Assembly: GCA_013146195.2 (NCBI GenBank)
Contig: CM028382.1
Location: 10,114,767 to 10,178,766 of the forward strand
Direction: 5' to 3'
DNA from: Codonopsis lanceolata
Taxonomy: Eukaryota; Streptophyta; Magnoliopsida; Asterales; Campanulaceae
DNA length: 64,000 bases
Position numbers and translations under genes: made by a program. How positions within the stretch are numbered: the first letter of the stretch is position 1; each line of letters opens with the position of its first letter. Under the pieces are notes generated by a model that searched no databases, was not told the origin of the DNA, and saw only the letters and a list, made by a program, of their open reading frames with translations. Below are positions 10,054-21,072 of the stretch, in pieces.

Positions 10054-10225
10054 GGGTAATGCTTGGGTCACTCTCATTTTGCACCAAAATATAGGTATTC
10101 TGTGATGTGGCACACTTTTATTAGCTGGAGTGCTGGGACCCACTAAATGTCCAACCAATGAGAGTATGTCACATCATAAAGTACCTATATTTTTATACAA
10201 AATGAAAGTGGCTCTAGCATTGCCC
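10054..10225. mobile_element. Mutator-type miniature element (172 bp)
   Basis: Starts GGGTAATGCTTGGGTCACTC and ends GCATTGCCC, with long imperfect terminal inverted repeats. It is flanked on both sides by the 9-bp duplication GTTTTAATA (10045-10053 and 10226-10234). A 9-bp target duplication is the mark of Mutator-like elements. A related copy lies at 62325-62497. Confidence 0.85.
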
Positions 10226-10298
10226 GTTTTAATACAATGGAAAACATGAAAACTAAAAAAGAAAGAAAAATAAATCCACTTTGAAAGGATATCTGTTT

Positions 10299-11130
10299 TC
10301 ATAAATTTAACATATAGGCAAAGCCTTTGTACATCGTATCAAAACTTTCTACAAAATCAATACAAGTCGGACAGTTGCAGTCCTGGTAACCGGCACATGG
10401 TGCGTCAACGCAAACACATCTTATGCATCCCTTGCATGTTGATTTCTTTGAACATCCTCTCGACGGCCTTCAACTTTTCCTCTCTTCTTCGTCGTCGCAA
10501 GGTTTTCTGTATCAAGAAATCGTAATAATAATCAATATTCACACAAGCTCCGTATACATATTTACTAAGCACAACCTTAATTACAAATGTGCGTATATAT
10601 ATTTATGTGTGTGAGCTTACTCCATATCGAAGCCTGTAGGCTCTGCAACCCTGTGCAGTGTGTTGGAAAAAGCAACGCTTCTTACCGCAGCTCGTACAAG
10701 TCATGAACTCGTCGTCTTGGAGAACGGTGTGTGGTCCCTGTTGCGCTCGCTGGAATGGCTCTGTGTGGTACTTGAGCAAACATGTCTTGGACAGCTTCCC
10801 CACGACGGTTTACCACCATGCTTGGCAAACTCGGCAGGAGATATCACTGAGTCACTGCATTATAAACCAACATACTAGCATTGGTTAGACTGTTATTATA
10901 ACATTTCAACAATGGAACTGATCGAACACTAGAATAAATGTATTTAGCTTGTAATTAATTAAAGGGAGACTAGTTATACTAACTTATTACCTCAGTCGCA
11001 CCAAGGAACCGTGCTCTTGAACGCTACTTGGGGAGCATCCTATTTCAATGGAGTGGGGGATGTGTGTTGGTGACACTCATGAATTTTCCCAGCTCTTCCT
11101 CATCGAATATTGTCATGGCCATATGGAAAA
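10299..11130 (-). pseudogene. ULTRAPETALA-like gene relic
   Basis: Pieces of an ULTRAPETALA (SAND-type trithorax-like regulator) gene lie in order on the minus strand. A start segment near 11113 reads MTIFDEEELGKFMS. After a frameshift comes IEIGCSP...LVRLR, ending at a GTAATA donor. A second exon after acceptor ...AATGCAG (about 10855) reads PAEFAKHGGKP, then in another frame SKTCLLKYHTEPF and DEFMTCTSCGKKRCFF, to a GTAAGC donor near 10618. The last exon (10507-10299) is Cys-rich (GCSKKSTCKGCIRCVC and CNCPTCIDFVES) and ends in TGA. The Cys spacing matches the ULT C-terminal cluster. At least two frameshifts and a missing segment between the N-terminal and SAND parts argue for a pseudogene. 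A real gene with mis-called bases is less likely but possible. Confidence 0.65.
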
Positions 11131-11365
11131 CGACCATTAGAAAATCTGTCACGAATTAACAAACCTCAGAAGTCAGAATTATCACAGAAACAGAAGCCAA
11201 TTATATACTTAGAATTACCAGTACTCATTTCAGATGACATGAAGAAGTTGGTTCGTTAAAATCATTTGAGATTCAAACCCCCCCCCCAAAAAAAATACGA
11301 ACACTAGTTACCCACAACACACAAAGGCACATATAAATAATAAGCTGCCCAGAGCAATCAACAAA

Positions 11366-12142
11366 TTACTTACATCCTTCTTCCTTTTTACAACCCCCAG
11401 TAAGGAATTTTGAGGCCTTCCGTCTCCACCATCCCCCAGCTCCTGCAAAGTAGAATGATTTTCACACCATAAAACCAATTGTTCAACAATCCCGATTGTA
11501 TGAAAACCAACCACCATAACTGTAATCAAATTAAAAAAGCTTACCAATGTTGTCTTTCCACTGGTATCGAAATGCCATGAATAACGATCGTGTCTGTTGC
11601 CACACAGTGTCCCCTACAAATCAACATAACCATATCAAGATATATTTATGAAAAAGAACACAAGAATAAAATAAGGTAAATTTCAAGTGCCCTCCAGACC
11701 TTTTTCATCAAGATCTTTTTAAATAATGAAATAACAAACCTAGTAATTACCAATAGACAAGAATTCCTTCTTGCCAAAAAAAGATTTTTGGAAAGGAAAA
11801 TAACTGAATTAAAGATTAAAACCCAACATTTCTAAACCAAACATGAATCAAAGTGGGAACTGGGAAAGGAAAGTGAAATTAGTGAAAATAACTTGGATCT
11901 AACTAAACCATTGAAAAGATCGTTGACCCTAATCAAAATCATCAAAGACAGCTTGGATCTTGAACCATTAATCAAAGAAAGCTTATTTAGATCTCAAGAA
12001 AATGAATAAAGGAAGCTTAGATCTTATTGGAAATCAAATCCAAAGAAAACCAAGATTTTTTGTTATCATATAAACATTTATTAACTACAGAAAGCAAAGA
12101 CTTACAATTGATGTCTTCATCTTCTTTTTCTGAGGAAGCCAT
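11366..12142 (-). CDS. Hypothetical 60-residue protein, three exons
   Basis: I do not recognise this protein. Minus-strand exons 12142-12106, 11613-11545 and 11442-11366 join in frame through GT-AG introns (donors GTAAGT and GTAAGC, acceptors TTGTAG and TTGCAG). They give about 60 residues from MASSEKEDEDIN to a TAA stop. The middle is rich in aromatic and basic residues (DTVWQQTRSLF, FRYQWKD, GWWRRKASKF), with Cys near the end. A CTATATATAG box lies about 90 bp upstream of the ATG. No signal peptide is evident, and the protein is probably soluble. The last exon ends in GGATGTAAGTAA, which could instead be a splice donor leading to further exons towards the ULTRAPETALA-like relic. The consistent phase over three small exons supports a gene, but homology is untested. 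Confidence 0.4.
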
Positions 12143-12230
12143 CTTGGCTGCTGCTTAAGCAGCGGAGGATATATAATTAGGAAAGTCCTTTAGGGTTTGC
12201 AACTCATGAAGGTATTTAGGCCTAGTTATA

Positions 12231-12240
12231 CTATATATAG
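12231..12240 (-). promoter_or_regulatory. TATA box for the 60-residue gene
   Basis: CTATATATAG on the minus strand, about 90 bp upstream of the ATG at 12142. This fits a leader of roughly 60 nt. Confidence 0.4.
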
Positions 12241-12308
12241 CCCTAATGGAGCACTTAAGTCATGTGTCAGGTGGTCGAGTCACGTTTAAATTTAGACTTT
12301 TTGAGAAT

Positions 12309-12434
12309 ATGAGATAAGTACGAGAAATAATGAACATTTCATTTATGTTAGTTGACACGGAAATAATATTATGAGATAAGTATGAGAAATAATGAACATT
12401 CTATTTATGTTGGTTGACACGAAAAATAATATTA
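12309..12434. repeat. 62-bp direct tandem duplication
   Basis: Two neighbouring near-identical copies of a block starting atgagataagta, at 12309 and 12371. Confidence 0.85.
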
Positions 12435-12639
12435 TGTTTGTTCCAAATAGACGGATTTGTTTGACTTTTTATACTAATTAAGAAAAATCATTAATCAGAG
12501 TTTATTTTTCAATACTAAATCTATTAGTTATAGCAAAATGTATTTGTTAGACCATCAACAATTAATAAAGAAATTAAACTATGCAATTAGTGTTGGGTAT
12601 AGTAGAAAATGAAGATAACTAATTGTCCCACTTACTAAA

Positions 12640-13165
12640 AAGGTTAAATTATAGATGACCCCCATCCACTATGGGTTGGGTTTGAATTCTCAGATCTCAA
12701 CTACCAATTGAAGCAATGTGTCATCATCGGCTATAATTAATGTTTTCTTTAATCGCACTTTCTAGGTAGGATTCATTTGAGTTAACGAAAAATACCCACT
12801 TGAGACTCACGTAACTTTAGGTTTTTTTTTTAACTATAATACCCTTTTAGAGATAAATTAAGACAAGAATGATTGTTCGGTCTCGTACATAGGGACTAAC
12901 AAGAGGGTCTTAGGGCAACAAGGGTAAGATAGTCCATTGAAACACCAATAGGGTATTATGTTTTTAAAAGAAAGCACGTCAAGGTGGTCACATGGGTCTC
13001 AGGTGACTATTTTCCCTCAACTCAACTCAACAGCAATGCCTAAATAAAAAGTGCAATAAAAGAGAACATTATAGTTGAGGGGACACATTCCTTCAATTGG
13101 TAGTTAAGGAATTTAAGGTAATTTATACCCGATCCAAAGTTAAGGGGGGTTATTTGTATTTGAAC
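12640..13165. mobile_element. Element with ~65-bp imperfect terminal inverted repeats
   Basis: The left arm (cccccatccactatgggttg ... caactaccaattgaagcaat) is repeated inverted at the right end (attccttcaattggtagttaa ... aaagttaaggggg). There is no internal ORF. I could not find a clear target-site duplication, so the superfamily is open. Confidence 0.5.
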
Positions 13166-13230
13166 AACTTTTAATTCTGAATACATTCCTTTTCACCTTA
13201 CTTTTCTGTTGTACTCTATTTTTCTGAATA

Positions 13231-13409
13231 CTTCCTCCGTTCCGTGTAAAAAGTTTACTATTCCATTTTAGAATTTTCACTTAAATAGTTCACTTTCAAA
13301 AATTTGACATAAAAATGTCATTTTAATACTAATGAGCTACTAAAAGTGTCATTTTCTTAAAAAAAAAATTGACTTTCAAACGGGGACTCTTTGCCCAAAA
13401 CGGAGGGAG
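13231..13409. mobile_element. Stowaway MITE
   Basis: Terminal inverted repeats CTTCCTCCGTTCC and ...AACGGAGGGAG, flanked by TA on both sides. These are the hallmarks of Tc1/mariner-type Stowaway miniature elements. Confidence 0.8.
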
Positions 13410-13411
13410 TA

Positions 13412-15178
13412 ACAAATAAGCAATCCAATTTGCAATCTTGATCTCCATATATATCAACAAGGTTGCGGTTTTGTTTGCATTGTTGTTGGACGGTGATGGA
13501 CCAGCAATATCACCACTTTTCTCAACCTTCTTTCCGCTTTAAAGGGATTCATGTGATAGAGTAATTAGAAACAAAAGCCATGCACTCGGGAATCTTGAGA
13601 GACGTAATCTAACAAAGTAAGGATAATCGGAGAGAACCGTGAGCCATATGTATTTGTAGACGCACTCGTAGATGGAGATTGATTTTGAAGGGAAGTCTTA
13701 ATATATAGAAAGTCATTGAAGAGATCAGCTGGAAGTTCCGTTAATAATAGTGCAGGAAATCTATAGAACAGGTAGCCGCAATTCTTGCCGCTGTTGATTT
13801 TCAAACGGTTGATCGATCTTGAGAGTCAAGTGATCATTCTTTCTAGGAAAGAGAAGTGAAGAGAACCTATGTAATAACTTGAACAGCCACACTAGTGTTG
13901 CTGGTTTACTTCTTTCCATGGCATATATAAGCATCTTAGGGTTTTATAATGAGAGTTATGTACCCACCAAGAGGAAAAATGTGGGCAAGAGTGGTGAGGC
14001 CCGAGGCCTACAAGGCTACAAGGTCCAACAACCATGGACAATGCTGCTTGCTCGCGATAGAGGGGAGGAGGGATGTGCACTGTGTATGAAGTCAAAGAAA
14101 AAAAAACATTCTTTATGAGTGTAAAACTAAAATCCATAAAAAGTGAAAATCAAGAAGCAGCGTGCATTACAACCAAAAGGATTCCCAGGGAAAATTTTCA
14201 ATTTTTAAGAGGACCCACATCGTTAATGACCAAGGGGAAACAAAGCATTCAAACGTAAAGTCCATTATCTAATTCTAATTCATTAATCACATCATTAATA
14301 AATTAGAATCTTTCTTGCTCAATCAAGAACTTATTTGTGTGTGAAATTTCAAGAATCAGAAGTGGACTGGAGAGAGAAAGATCAGGGGACATACCTGTGG
14401 AGAAGGAGGAATCATGGTTGCGGCAAGAGGAAGTTGGAGAAGAAAACTGACTCGGAGGAGTCAGCTTTCCCACTCAGTTTGTTACTTTGATGCCACTTCT
14501 CCTGATGGCGAACTGATAAAAACAATTTTGTGAAAATGGACACTACTGTGACACTGATACCTGCAACATCAGTCATGGAAAATCCCCTGAAATTGGAATA
14601 GAAATATCCGTTTACAGAAGAAAAAAAATCCCACACAAACATTTATTATGCCATGAGAAATAGGTATGCAAATTACCTGGAGTTCTGTTCTGCAAAAGCA
14701 TTACTCTACGTCGTCCCACTTCAAATAGTAATACTCCCAAAGTTATACTGCAAATTTCTTGTTAAATGAACGAACAAATTAAGTTACTAGTCAGATACAG
14801 CATGTACAAGAGTATTTACACACTGCCAACATGTAAAGCCTTCTATCTCTGCACAAGTTACGTAAATCTCATAAAGAAAAAGCATAGCAGCAATTATGGT
14901 GCAAATTTATAGCTTTTAAAAAATAATTCGAGACCAGCAAAAACACATTCTATTAAAGAATGGCATACATTATTGGGCACTCTCTCTAATAGCGTAAGCT
15001 TTTAGGTGAGCTGGATACATAGCATGGTATCAAACCTCTTCCCAAGGTATCAGATTTGAGTCTTCCATTTGCATTTGATTCCCCAAAAATGTCAGTGCAC
15101 AAGTTTGCTCCTTGTTTTCTTTGTGATGCTGTCACTAATGCACCTCATCAGTTTTATCTCATCACATGCACGTGGGGC
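13412..15178. other. Intergenic; possible exons, none assignable
   Basis: Open frames of 60-80 codons exist (for example minus 13565-13804), but none shows a recognisable domain. A minus-strand ATGATTCCTCCTTCTCCACAG followed by GTATGT near 14390 looks like a small first exon without a clear partner. A TATATAAG box sits at 13922. Bases 14700-15178 probably include the 3' untranslated region of the PPR gene. Confidence 0.4.
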
Positions 15179-17995
15179 TCACCAGTAGTCCTTGCATGAG
15201 CAGAATCCATTTACGAAATGGTGGAAACGGCTCCCATCCCTAATAACAATTTCTCTCTGAGATAGTAAAGAGATATGTTTACTAAATTCGTGACAATCAC
15301 CACAAATCCGCAGGTTCTTGGCTACCATGATTGGGCTTCCACTAGCCACATTGATCAGTCCAAATGTAATTGCAAGCTTCTCACTGTGACTGAGAAGCCT
15401 TTTCATTTTCATCTCATCATCTTCGTCATGGAGAACCCATTGAAGATCAGGAACATATCCAGTTCCCTTAGCCAAGGTAACCAAGGAACTCAATTTTCTA
15501 TAAATTTCCCCAGATTGCTGATGTGACTTATCTCCTGCTGTGAAACAGTGAACTTCACTTCGAACAATAATCCAGCTTTTACCGGGAGGTTTCTTCAAAC
15601 CATTCTTCTCAAGCCATGTTCTCAGTTTCTTGACCTCTGACCAAAGACCAGCTGCAGCATAGATATTAGACAACAGAACATAGTTTCCAGCATTTGTGGG
15701 TTCTAATTCGACAAGCTTTTCAGAGACGCTTTTAGCTAGATTGACTTCACAATAGACTCGACAACCACCAAGGAGAGCTCTCCAAACGGATGCATCAGGT
15801 GCCATGGGCATTGTATTGATTACATCTTTGGCTTCATATAGGAACCCTCCACGAGCAAGCAGATCAACCATGCAAGCGTAGTGGACAACTTCAGGGGCTA
15901 TGGAAAAATCATTAACCATGGATTCAAATAGCTGCAAGCCTTCCTCTATCAAACCGGAATGACTGCAGGCAGATAAAGCGGATACAAAAGTTATTTCATT
16001 TGGTTTAAAACCATCTTCTAGCATTTGTGAGAAGGCAAGCATAGCATCATGTCCACGCCCATGCATACCATAACCACTAATGATGGCATTCCACGAGACA
16101 ATATTTTTCCTCGATAAAGAATGAAAAATATTTTCAGCGTACTGCATACAACCACATCTCACATACATGGAAATGAAAGCATTAGAAAGAGGCAAGTCAA
16201 AACACAGCCACTCCTTCCGTGTCGCATAGGCATGTAAACACCGGCCTTGAGGAAGATTGGCTATATGGGTGCATGAAGTGAGAACATTAATGATTGTCAC
16301 GGAGTTGGGTTCTACTTCTGAGATCATACGGTCAAAAAGCAGCAGAGCTTTATCAGCTTGGTTGTTTTTAACATAACTGGTAATCAAGGAATTCCACGAG
16401 ATCAAGTCTTTAAAATCCAAGCTCTCAAATAAGCTCATAGCTGTTGCCTCATCACTACAGTTTATATACATTTCTGTCATTGCAGTGTTCAAAGATGAGT
16501 CTTCCTTGACACCATGTTTCACCACGTAACCATGAATTGACCTGCCAATATTCAGAAAAGGCTTGTTTTTTAAAGCAGCTAGAATAGAAACTATCGTGTG
16601 AGAATTAGGTTTGATATCCGACTCTTGCATCCACCTAAAGATTTCCCATGCTTCAACCCTCAATTCTTTATGGGCTAAAGCAGAGATCAAAATGTTCAAT
16701 GAAATCACATCTGCATCTCTAATCTCAATAAAGACCTTCATGACTTCTTCAAGACAATTCAAGTCTGCGTACAAACTCAACAAGGCATTTTCAAGATGTG
16801 TGTTCCAGTCCTTCCAATTTTTAAGTGCATAGGCGTGTAAGCTTTTACCATATGACAAACCATTTTCCAAGCCCACACATAACAGCAACATGATAACAAC
16901 CGTTCGCTCATCTCCTTTGATACCTTGCAATTGCATATTGTTAAACAAACTAACTGCTTCCGCAACAAATCCACTCTCAACATACGCAGATATCATAGAA
17001 TTCCACAGAGCAATATCTCTGGTAGGGCTTGATCCAAATAGATCACATGAAAATCGTAAACTTCCACTCTTACTATACATATTCATCAATGCGTTAACTA
17101 TATACATATCTTGACTAAAATCAAATTTAATAGCGAGTTGGTGGACTTGCATACACAATCTAAGAGATCCAAATTCTGCACAGGCTTGTATAACAATTAA
17201 GATTGTCACGGAATCACATTCGTACCCATCCACTAGCATCTGAACAAAAAGCTCCAAAGCTTTCAAATGATCCCCAGAATCAAAACACCCACTTAACATA
17301 GCATTCCAACTTATAGTGTTCCTCGAATCCATCGATTCAAAGACAAGGCACGCTATCCGCATGTCAAATCTCAAATAAAACCCCATCAAAGAAGTACCCA
17401 CATGGAAATTAGAATCAAACAACCCATTTCTCAGACAATAACCATGTATTGCCTTCCCCAGCCTCAACTCCAATAGCTCACCACAAGCTAAAAGCAAAGC
17501 AACAAGTGTCACTGAATTGGCTCTAAACCTCTGCTTCTGCATTCGATCAAACAGCGTTAAGGCCACTACATATTCACAACAACCAACACACCCAGAAATC
17601 ATAGCATTCCATGAAACCACATCTCTGTCAGTCATTTCATCGAACACTTGACCCGCATTCTCAAGCAACCCACATTTTGCATAAAAATCAATAAGAGCTG
17701 TTTGAACTCGAACATCATCAACCAAACTCGTATCCGATATATGGTTATGTATCTTCTTTCCCTTCTCTACAGCTCGTAGACGGGCGCACGCCTTGAGGAC
17801 GAGGGGCAAAGTGGCAACATCTGGGAAAATGCCAAGAGATTCCATCTGGGTATACGTAGTGAGGATTGCTCGGTCATTTCTGAGCTTGGTGTGACCTTTG
17901 AGGATGGAATTCCAATGTTGGGAGTCTTGGTTTGAGGTTTGTTTGGGCGGAAATGGGGGAATGTTTCGGTGGGGGAGAGATACAGGTAATTCCAT
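15179..17995 (-). CDS. PPR protein, PLS-E-DYW class (organelle RNA editing factor)
   Basis: A single uninterrupted frame of 938 codons from ATG to TAG. The body is a run of P, L and S type pentatricopeptide repeats, seen in recurring motifs such as VSWNAMISG, NALMNMYSKSG, DISLWNS-like turns and PNSVTIINVL. An E region with PPGKSWI (PG box) follows. The last ~110 residues are a full DYW deaminase domain: HSEKLA with zinc ligand/catalytic H870 and E872, CGDCH (C898, C901), FHHF (925-926), CSC (932-934) and terminal DYW. Such proteins bind single-stranded organelle RNA and act in C-to-U editing in plastids or mitochondria. The target site and compartment cannot be read from sequence, and the N-terminus is not a clear transit peptide. 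The absence of introns is typical. All DYW catalytic residues are present, so it should be active. Confidence 0.93.
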   Translation of the reverse strand: MELPVSLPHRNIPPFPPKQTSNQDSQHWNSILKGHTKLRNDRAILTTYTQMESLGIFPDVATLPLVLKACARLRAVEKGKKIHNHISDTSLVDDVRVQTALIDFYAKCGLLENAGQVFDEMTDRDVVSWNAMISGCVGCCEYVVALTLFDRMQKQRFRANSVTLVALLLACGELLELRLGKAIHGYCLRNGLFDSNFHVGTSLMGFYLRFDMRIACLVFESMDSRNTISWNAMLSGCFDSGDHLKALELFVQMLVDGYECDSVTILIVIQACAEFGSLRLCMQVHQLAIKFDFSQDMYIVNALMNMYSKSGSLRFSCDLFGSSPTRDIALWNSMISAYVESGFVAEAVSLFNNMQLQGIKGDERTVVIMLLLCVGLENGLSYGKSLHAYALKNWKDWNTHLENALLSLYADLNCLEEVMKVFIEIRDADVISLNILISALAHKELRVEAWEIFRWMQESDIKPNSHTIVSILAALKNKPFLNIGRSIHGYVVKHGVKEDSSLNTAMTEMYINCSDEATAMSLFESLDFKDLISWNSLITSYVKNNQADKALLLFDRMISEVEPNSVTIINVLTSCTHIANLPQGRCLHAYATRKEWLCFDLPLSNAFISMYVRCGCMQYAENIFHSLSRKNIVSWNAIISGYGMHGRGHDAMLAFSQMLEDGFKPNEITFVSALSACSHSGLIEEGLQLFESMVNDFSIAPEVVHYACMVDLLARGGFLYEAKDVINTMPMAPDASVWRALLGGCRVYCEVNLAKSVSEKLVELEPTNAGNYVLLSNIYAAAGLWSEVKKLRTWLEKNGLKKPPGKSWIIVRSEVHCFTAGDKSHQQSGEIYRKLSSLVTLAKGTGYVPDLQWVLHDEDDEMKMKRLLSHSEKLAITFGLINVASGSPIMVAKNLRICGDCHEFSKHISLLSQREIVIRDGSRFHHFVNGFCSCKDYW

Positions 17996-18063
17996 TTTGA
18001 AAAGCGGTTAGCATTTGGCGGCAAGTCAATTTTACAGGATAAGTAGTAGTAACGTACTACCAT

Positions 18064-20002
18064 TCGTAATTAATTTCTTACAGTGAAATCGGTCTATTTT
18101 TTTAGTAGGTCTTATAGACGGTTTTACTGATCTTTATATGTAAGACGAGTTTCGCTCTCTTACAGCTCAATCCACCAATACACAATGAATCAAGTAAAGA
18201 GGATCCGTTATACAAATTTTTTCATAAGGTTGTTCTACCTGAGTTTTTGCCATATTTTTTAGCATTATTTTTGCTTTAGTATATATATTTTGCGTCTTTT
18301 GTCGTTAGTGATTAGATTATTAAATTAGAATTATTAAATATTTCTCATTAATGCAGTGGCTTCATCCGGATTACGAGCATTAACTTCATTGGGATTACGA
18401 ATTACTCTTAGGTCCAATTGGATGCCTATTTAAGAATTCAATAAATATTTAAATTTTATGAAATTAAAATAATGTGGAATTTGGTTTCAACGTCACAACA
18501 ATTACATGGTTTGGTTAGTGTTTGGAATTCAATCGTAATTCTAGATTCTACTTAAAATCTAATTTTAATAACTTATCAAATAACTAATATAGCCTGAGTT
18601 CAACCTTGCCGACACCAACTCACAAACTTGTTTATATTCTTAAAAATAAATAGCATATAACAGTAGTGATCAACAATACTGATGGATGGTGGTGGCGGAT
18701 GTCGCAGTTGGCAGTTGGCGTCAAGGGGGTGATGGCCGAGAACTCTTTGCCCGAAACGAAAGGAGAATGTTAAGAGTTTTGCATGCAGCAGACCAATGAA
18801 TATTTTAACCACCGAAAGTTAAGGTTTACTTTGATGCTGCTGATCGATGATGATGTGATTAAAATTGTCAAGAATGGATCATTGTTCTTGGTGCCAAAGT
18901 TCTTAAATTATTTTTAAATAAAGTGTCTAATAATATATCACTTATATATTATGTAATTTAATGCTCTCTCCCTTCAACCTAAAAAAAAAAGTTAATATTT
19001 GTAAAGTTTAATAATTAAGATATATAACTAGAAAAAGAATTGTTCATAATTACAAATTTGTTTGAATATAGACAATATGTTACCATCAAATGTAGAAGGT
19101 TAATGTTGAAATATTTTTGTAAACTGTAGATATAATTATAGATGCATAAATAGTATAGGGTGTGAGTCGCATGACTTCCATTCTTGTCCCAATCACGTCG
19201 AGGAACAGAAAGAAAAAAAAAATAGAAAGAAACACTTTCATTACCTTATATCCATTTATTCAATTCTTCCATGTCTGCTAATAAGCGGTTTTGGTGATTT
19301 AACCTCCTTATCACTAGTCGGGACTCACAAAATTGACTCCAGATCTCTTGTATCATAATAATTAATGTGTCACTATATGTACCACCTATCCGATTGGACA
19401 TGTGGCTGATTATGACTTGGAGTTTTTAATGGCTATTACCTAATAGAATGAGAATAAATTTAAGAGATTTATTTAGATTTATAATCAGAATAGAAGAATA
19501 TTATGTAACTAATAATTGTGGGATTCATGACCCAGGTCATCTTCCAAGATTATACAATTTTGGAGTCTTGCCCCAGGAGTTCGTTTAGGAGGTGAAGAAG
19601 CAGACGCCCGAAGCCGGAACACTCTTTAGACCATTGCAAGATTAGAAATATCTGCTCTCAGAGAATTAACGAAAGTCGACACTCATAACCAAGTCAAAGA
19701 TATAACCTTGAGATTAGGGAATGGAACTATCTTATCTAGAAAAAATATGAGCTTAACTTTCTCTCTACAAGTCCTAGCGAATGCTCTAAAATTAGATAAA
19801 AGTTGTCAACTATTGATAATGGTGACTTTGACCACATGTAATTCATAAAGCTATTTGCATGGAACGAAAAGAGATGTCATTTAATTACTTCGGTGATTAT
19901 CTCCGACAAAAGAACATTTTCGAGGTATTGGGATATTGGGATTTGGTGATTTGAGTTGAGAGCATTAAAACTTTTTTTTTATTTTCTGAGAAAATCGGGA
20001 AA
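18064..20002. other. Intergenic, AT-rich
   Basis: No supported gene. Bases 18080-18240 contain a degenerate member of the GTAAGACGG-type dispersed repeat also seen near 22400, 31300, 34050, 38400 and 45500. The rest shows only short open frames. Confidence 0.55.
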
Positions 20003-20016
20003 TGTTATTCGCACTC

Positions 20017-20257
20017 TGGTACCCAAAAAGGGGAAACTCTTCCCCCAAGAGCCCTACACCCCAGTCCCATGAGAATGTGAGAGGGAAAATCACGGTAACT
20101 CAGCGATTAAGTAGCTAGGAGGACCGGTGCCTAGTACCTACAAGGAGCCACCCCTACAAGAGGATGAAACCCCCACACTGCGGTTGCTAGGACTCGATCT
20201 TTGGTCCTGTACCCAAATCTACTAGCTCTTAACCAACTGAGCTTAGCCCGTGAGGGC
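20017..20257 (-). mobile_element. tRNA-derived SINE
   Basis: Read on the minus strand it begins CCCTCACGGGCTAAGCTCAG. It carries a Pol III A box (TAAGCTCAGTTGGTTAAGAG) and B box (GATCGAGTCC) about 30 bp apart. It is flanked by a 14-bp direct repeat, TGTTATTCGCACTC (20003-20016) and TGTTATTCGCATTC (20258-20271), one mismatch apart. Length about 241 bp. Confidence 0.75.
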
Positions 20258-20442
20258 TGTTATTCGCATTCCAGCCATACCAATCCTTGATGTGGGCATT
20301 CAAATTCGCTTTTCATATACAGCTAGATGATCGAAAAATGTTATTCGTAATCCCACACATAGTACAAGATTCATGTTCTCTACTTTTTTTTCACCCAATC
20401 CCAACGGCAGCACTACCATTTGATCAGATGACAAAAGAACGA

Positions 20443-20968
20443 GAAGAAGCCAAGATTCATGTTCCAAAATTACAGAATTTTGGAAGACGACCTGGGTCAA
20501 AGGATTTTTTCCAATTTTTGGATAGGCAATATTCTTCCGATTAAAATTCTAATTAAATCTCTTTAAATTTTCTTCATCATGCTAGTTAATGATCGTTAAA
20601 AAGTCCAAGTCAAATTTTGTAATACCTCATCCCACATCGGGTAGTGTGGGAATTGTGTCGATTTATAAGGTGGTCACAAACTACCTCTGAGCACTACCAA
20701 AATTACAGAACGGGAAGAAGCCAAGATTCATGTTCCAAAATTACAGAATTTTGGAAGACGACCTGGGTCAAAGGATTTTTCCCAATTTTTGGATAGGCAA
20801 TATTCTTCCGATTAAAATTCTAATTAAATCTCTTTAAATTTTCTTCATCATGTTAGTTAATGATCGTTAAAAAGTCCAAGTCAAATTTTGTAATACCTCA
20901 TCCCACATCGGGTAGGTGTGGGAATTGTGTTCGATTTATAAGGTGATCACATACTACCTCTGAGCATC
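20443..20968. repeat. 271-bp direct tandem duplication
   Basis: The block starting gaagaagccaagattcatg at 20443 recurs at 20714 with few changes. It includes the first ~80 bp of the LTR-like sequence delimited at 20889, so the duplication came after that insertion. Confidence 0.85.
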
Positions 20969-21072
20969 AAGCATCATTCATGGACTTTGGCTTGTAGTAG
21001 GCCTGAGCACCCAAGGTGCTGCGTGCGGGCGCTACATGTAGCGGGCCGTGCTCTCGAGCTCGGGTCGTTACA
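20889..21072 (+). mobile_element. Solo LTR (184 bp) of a TRIM-like family
   Basis: Begins TGTAATACCTCATCCCACA and ends CGGGTCGTTACA (TG...CA). It contains a TATA-like ATTTATAAGG and is flanked by the 5-bp direct repeat AATTT on both sides. The same LTR family, in the opposite orientation, forms the TRIM copies near 34.6-35.1 kb and 39.6-40.0 kb. Confidence 0.7.

Noticed and set aside
14412..14642. 76-codon minus-strand frame
   Set aside because: No domain and no intact gene context. At most part of an untranslated exon.
15275..17114. Open frames antisense to or in other frames of the PPR gene
   Set aside because: Shadows of the 938-codon PPR frame.
20443..20968. CRISPR-like or satellite interpretation of repeated blocks
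   Set aside because: Only two long copies without spacers of uniform length, in a plant nuclear setting. It is a simple tandem duplication. No CRISPR array is present in the window.
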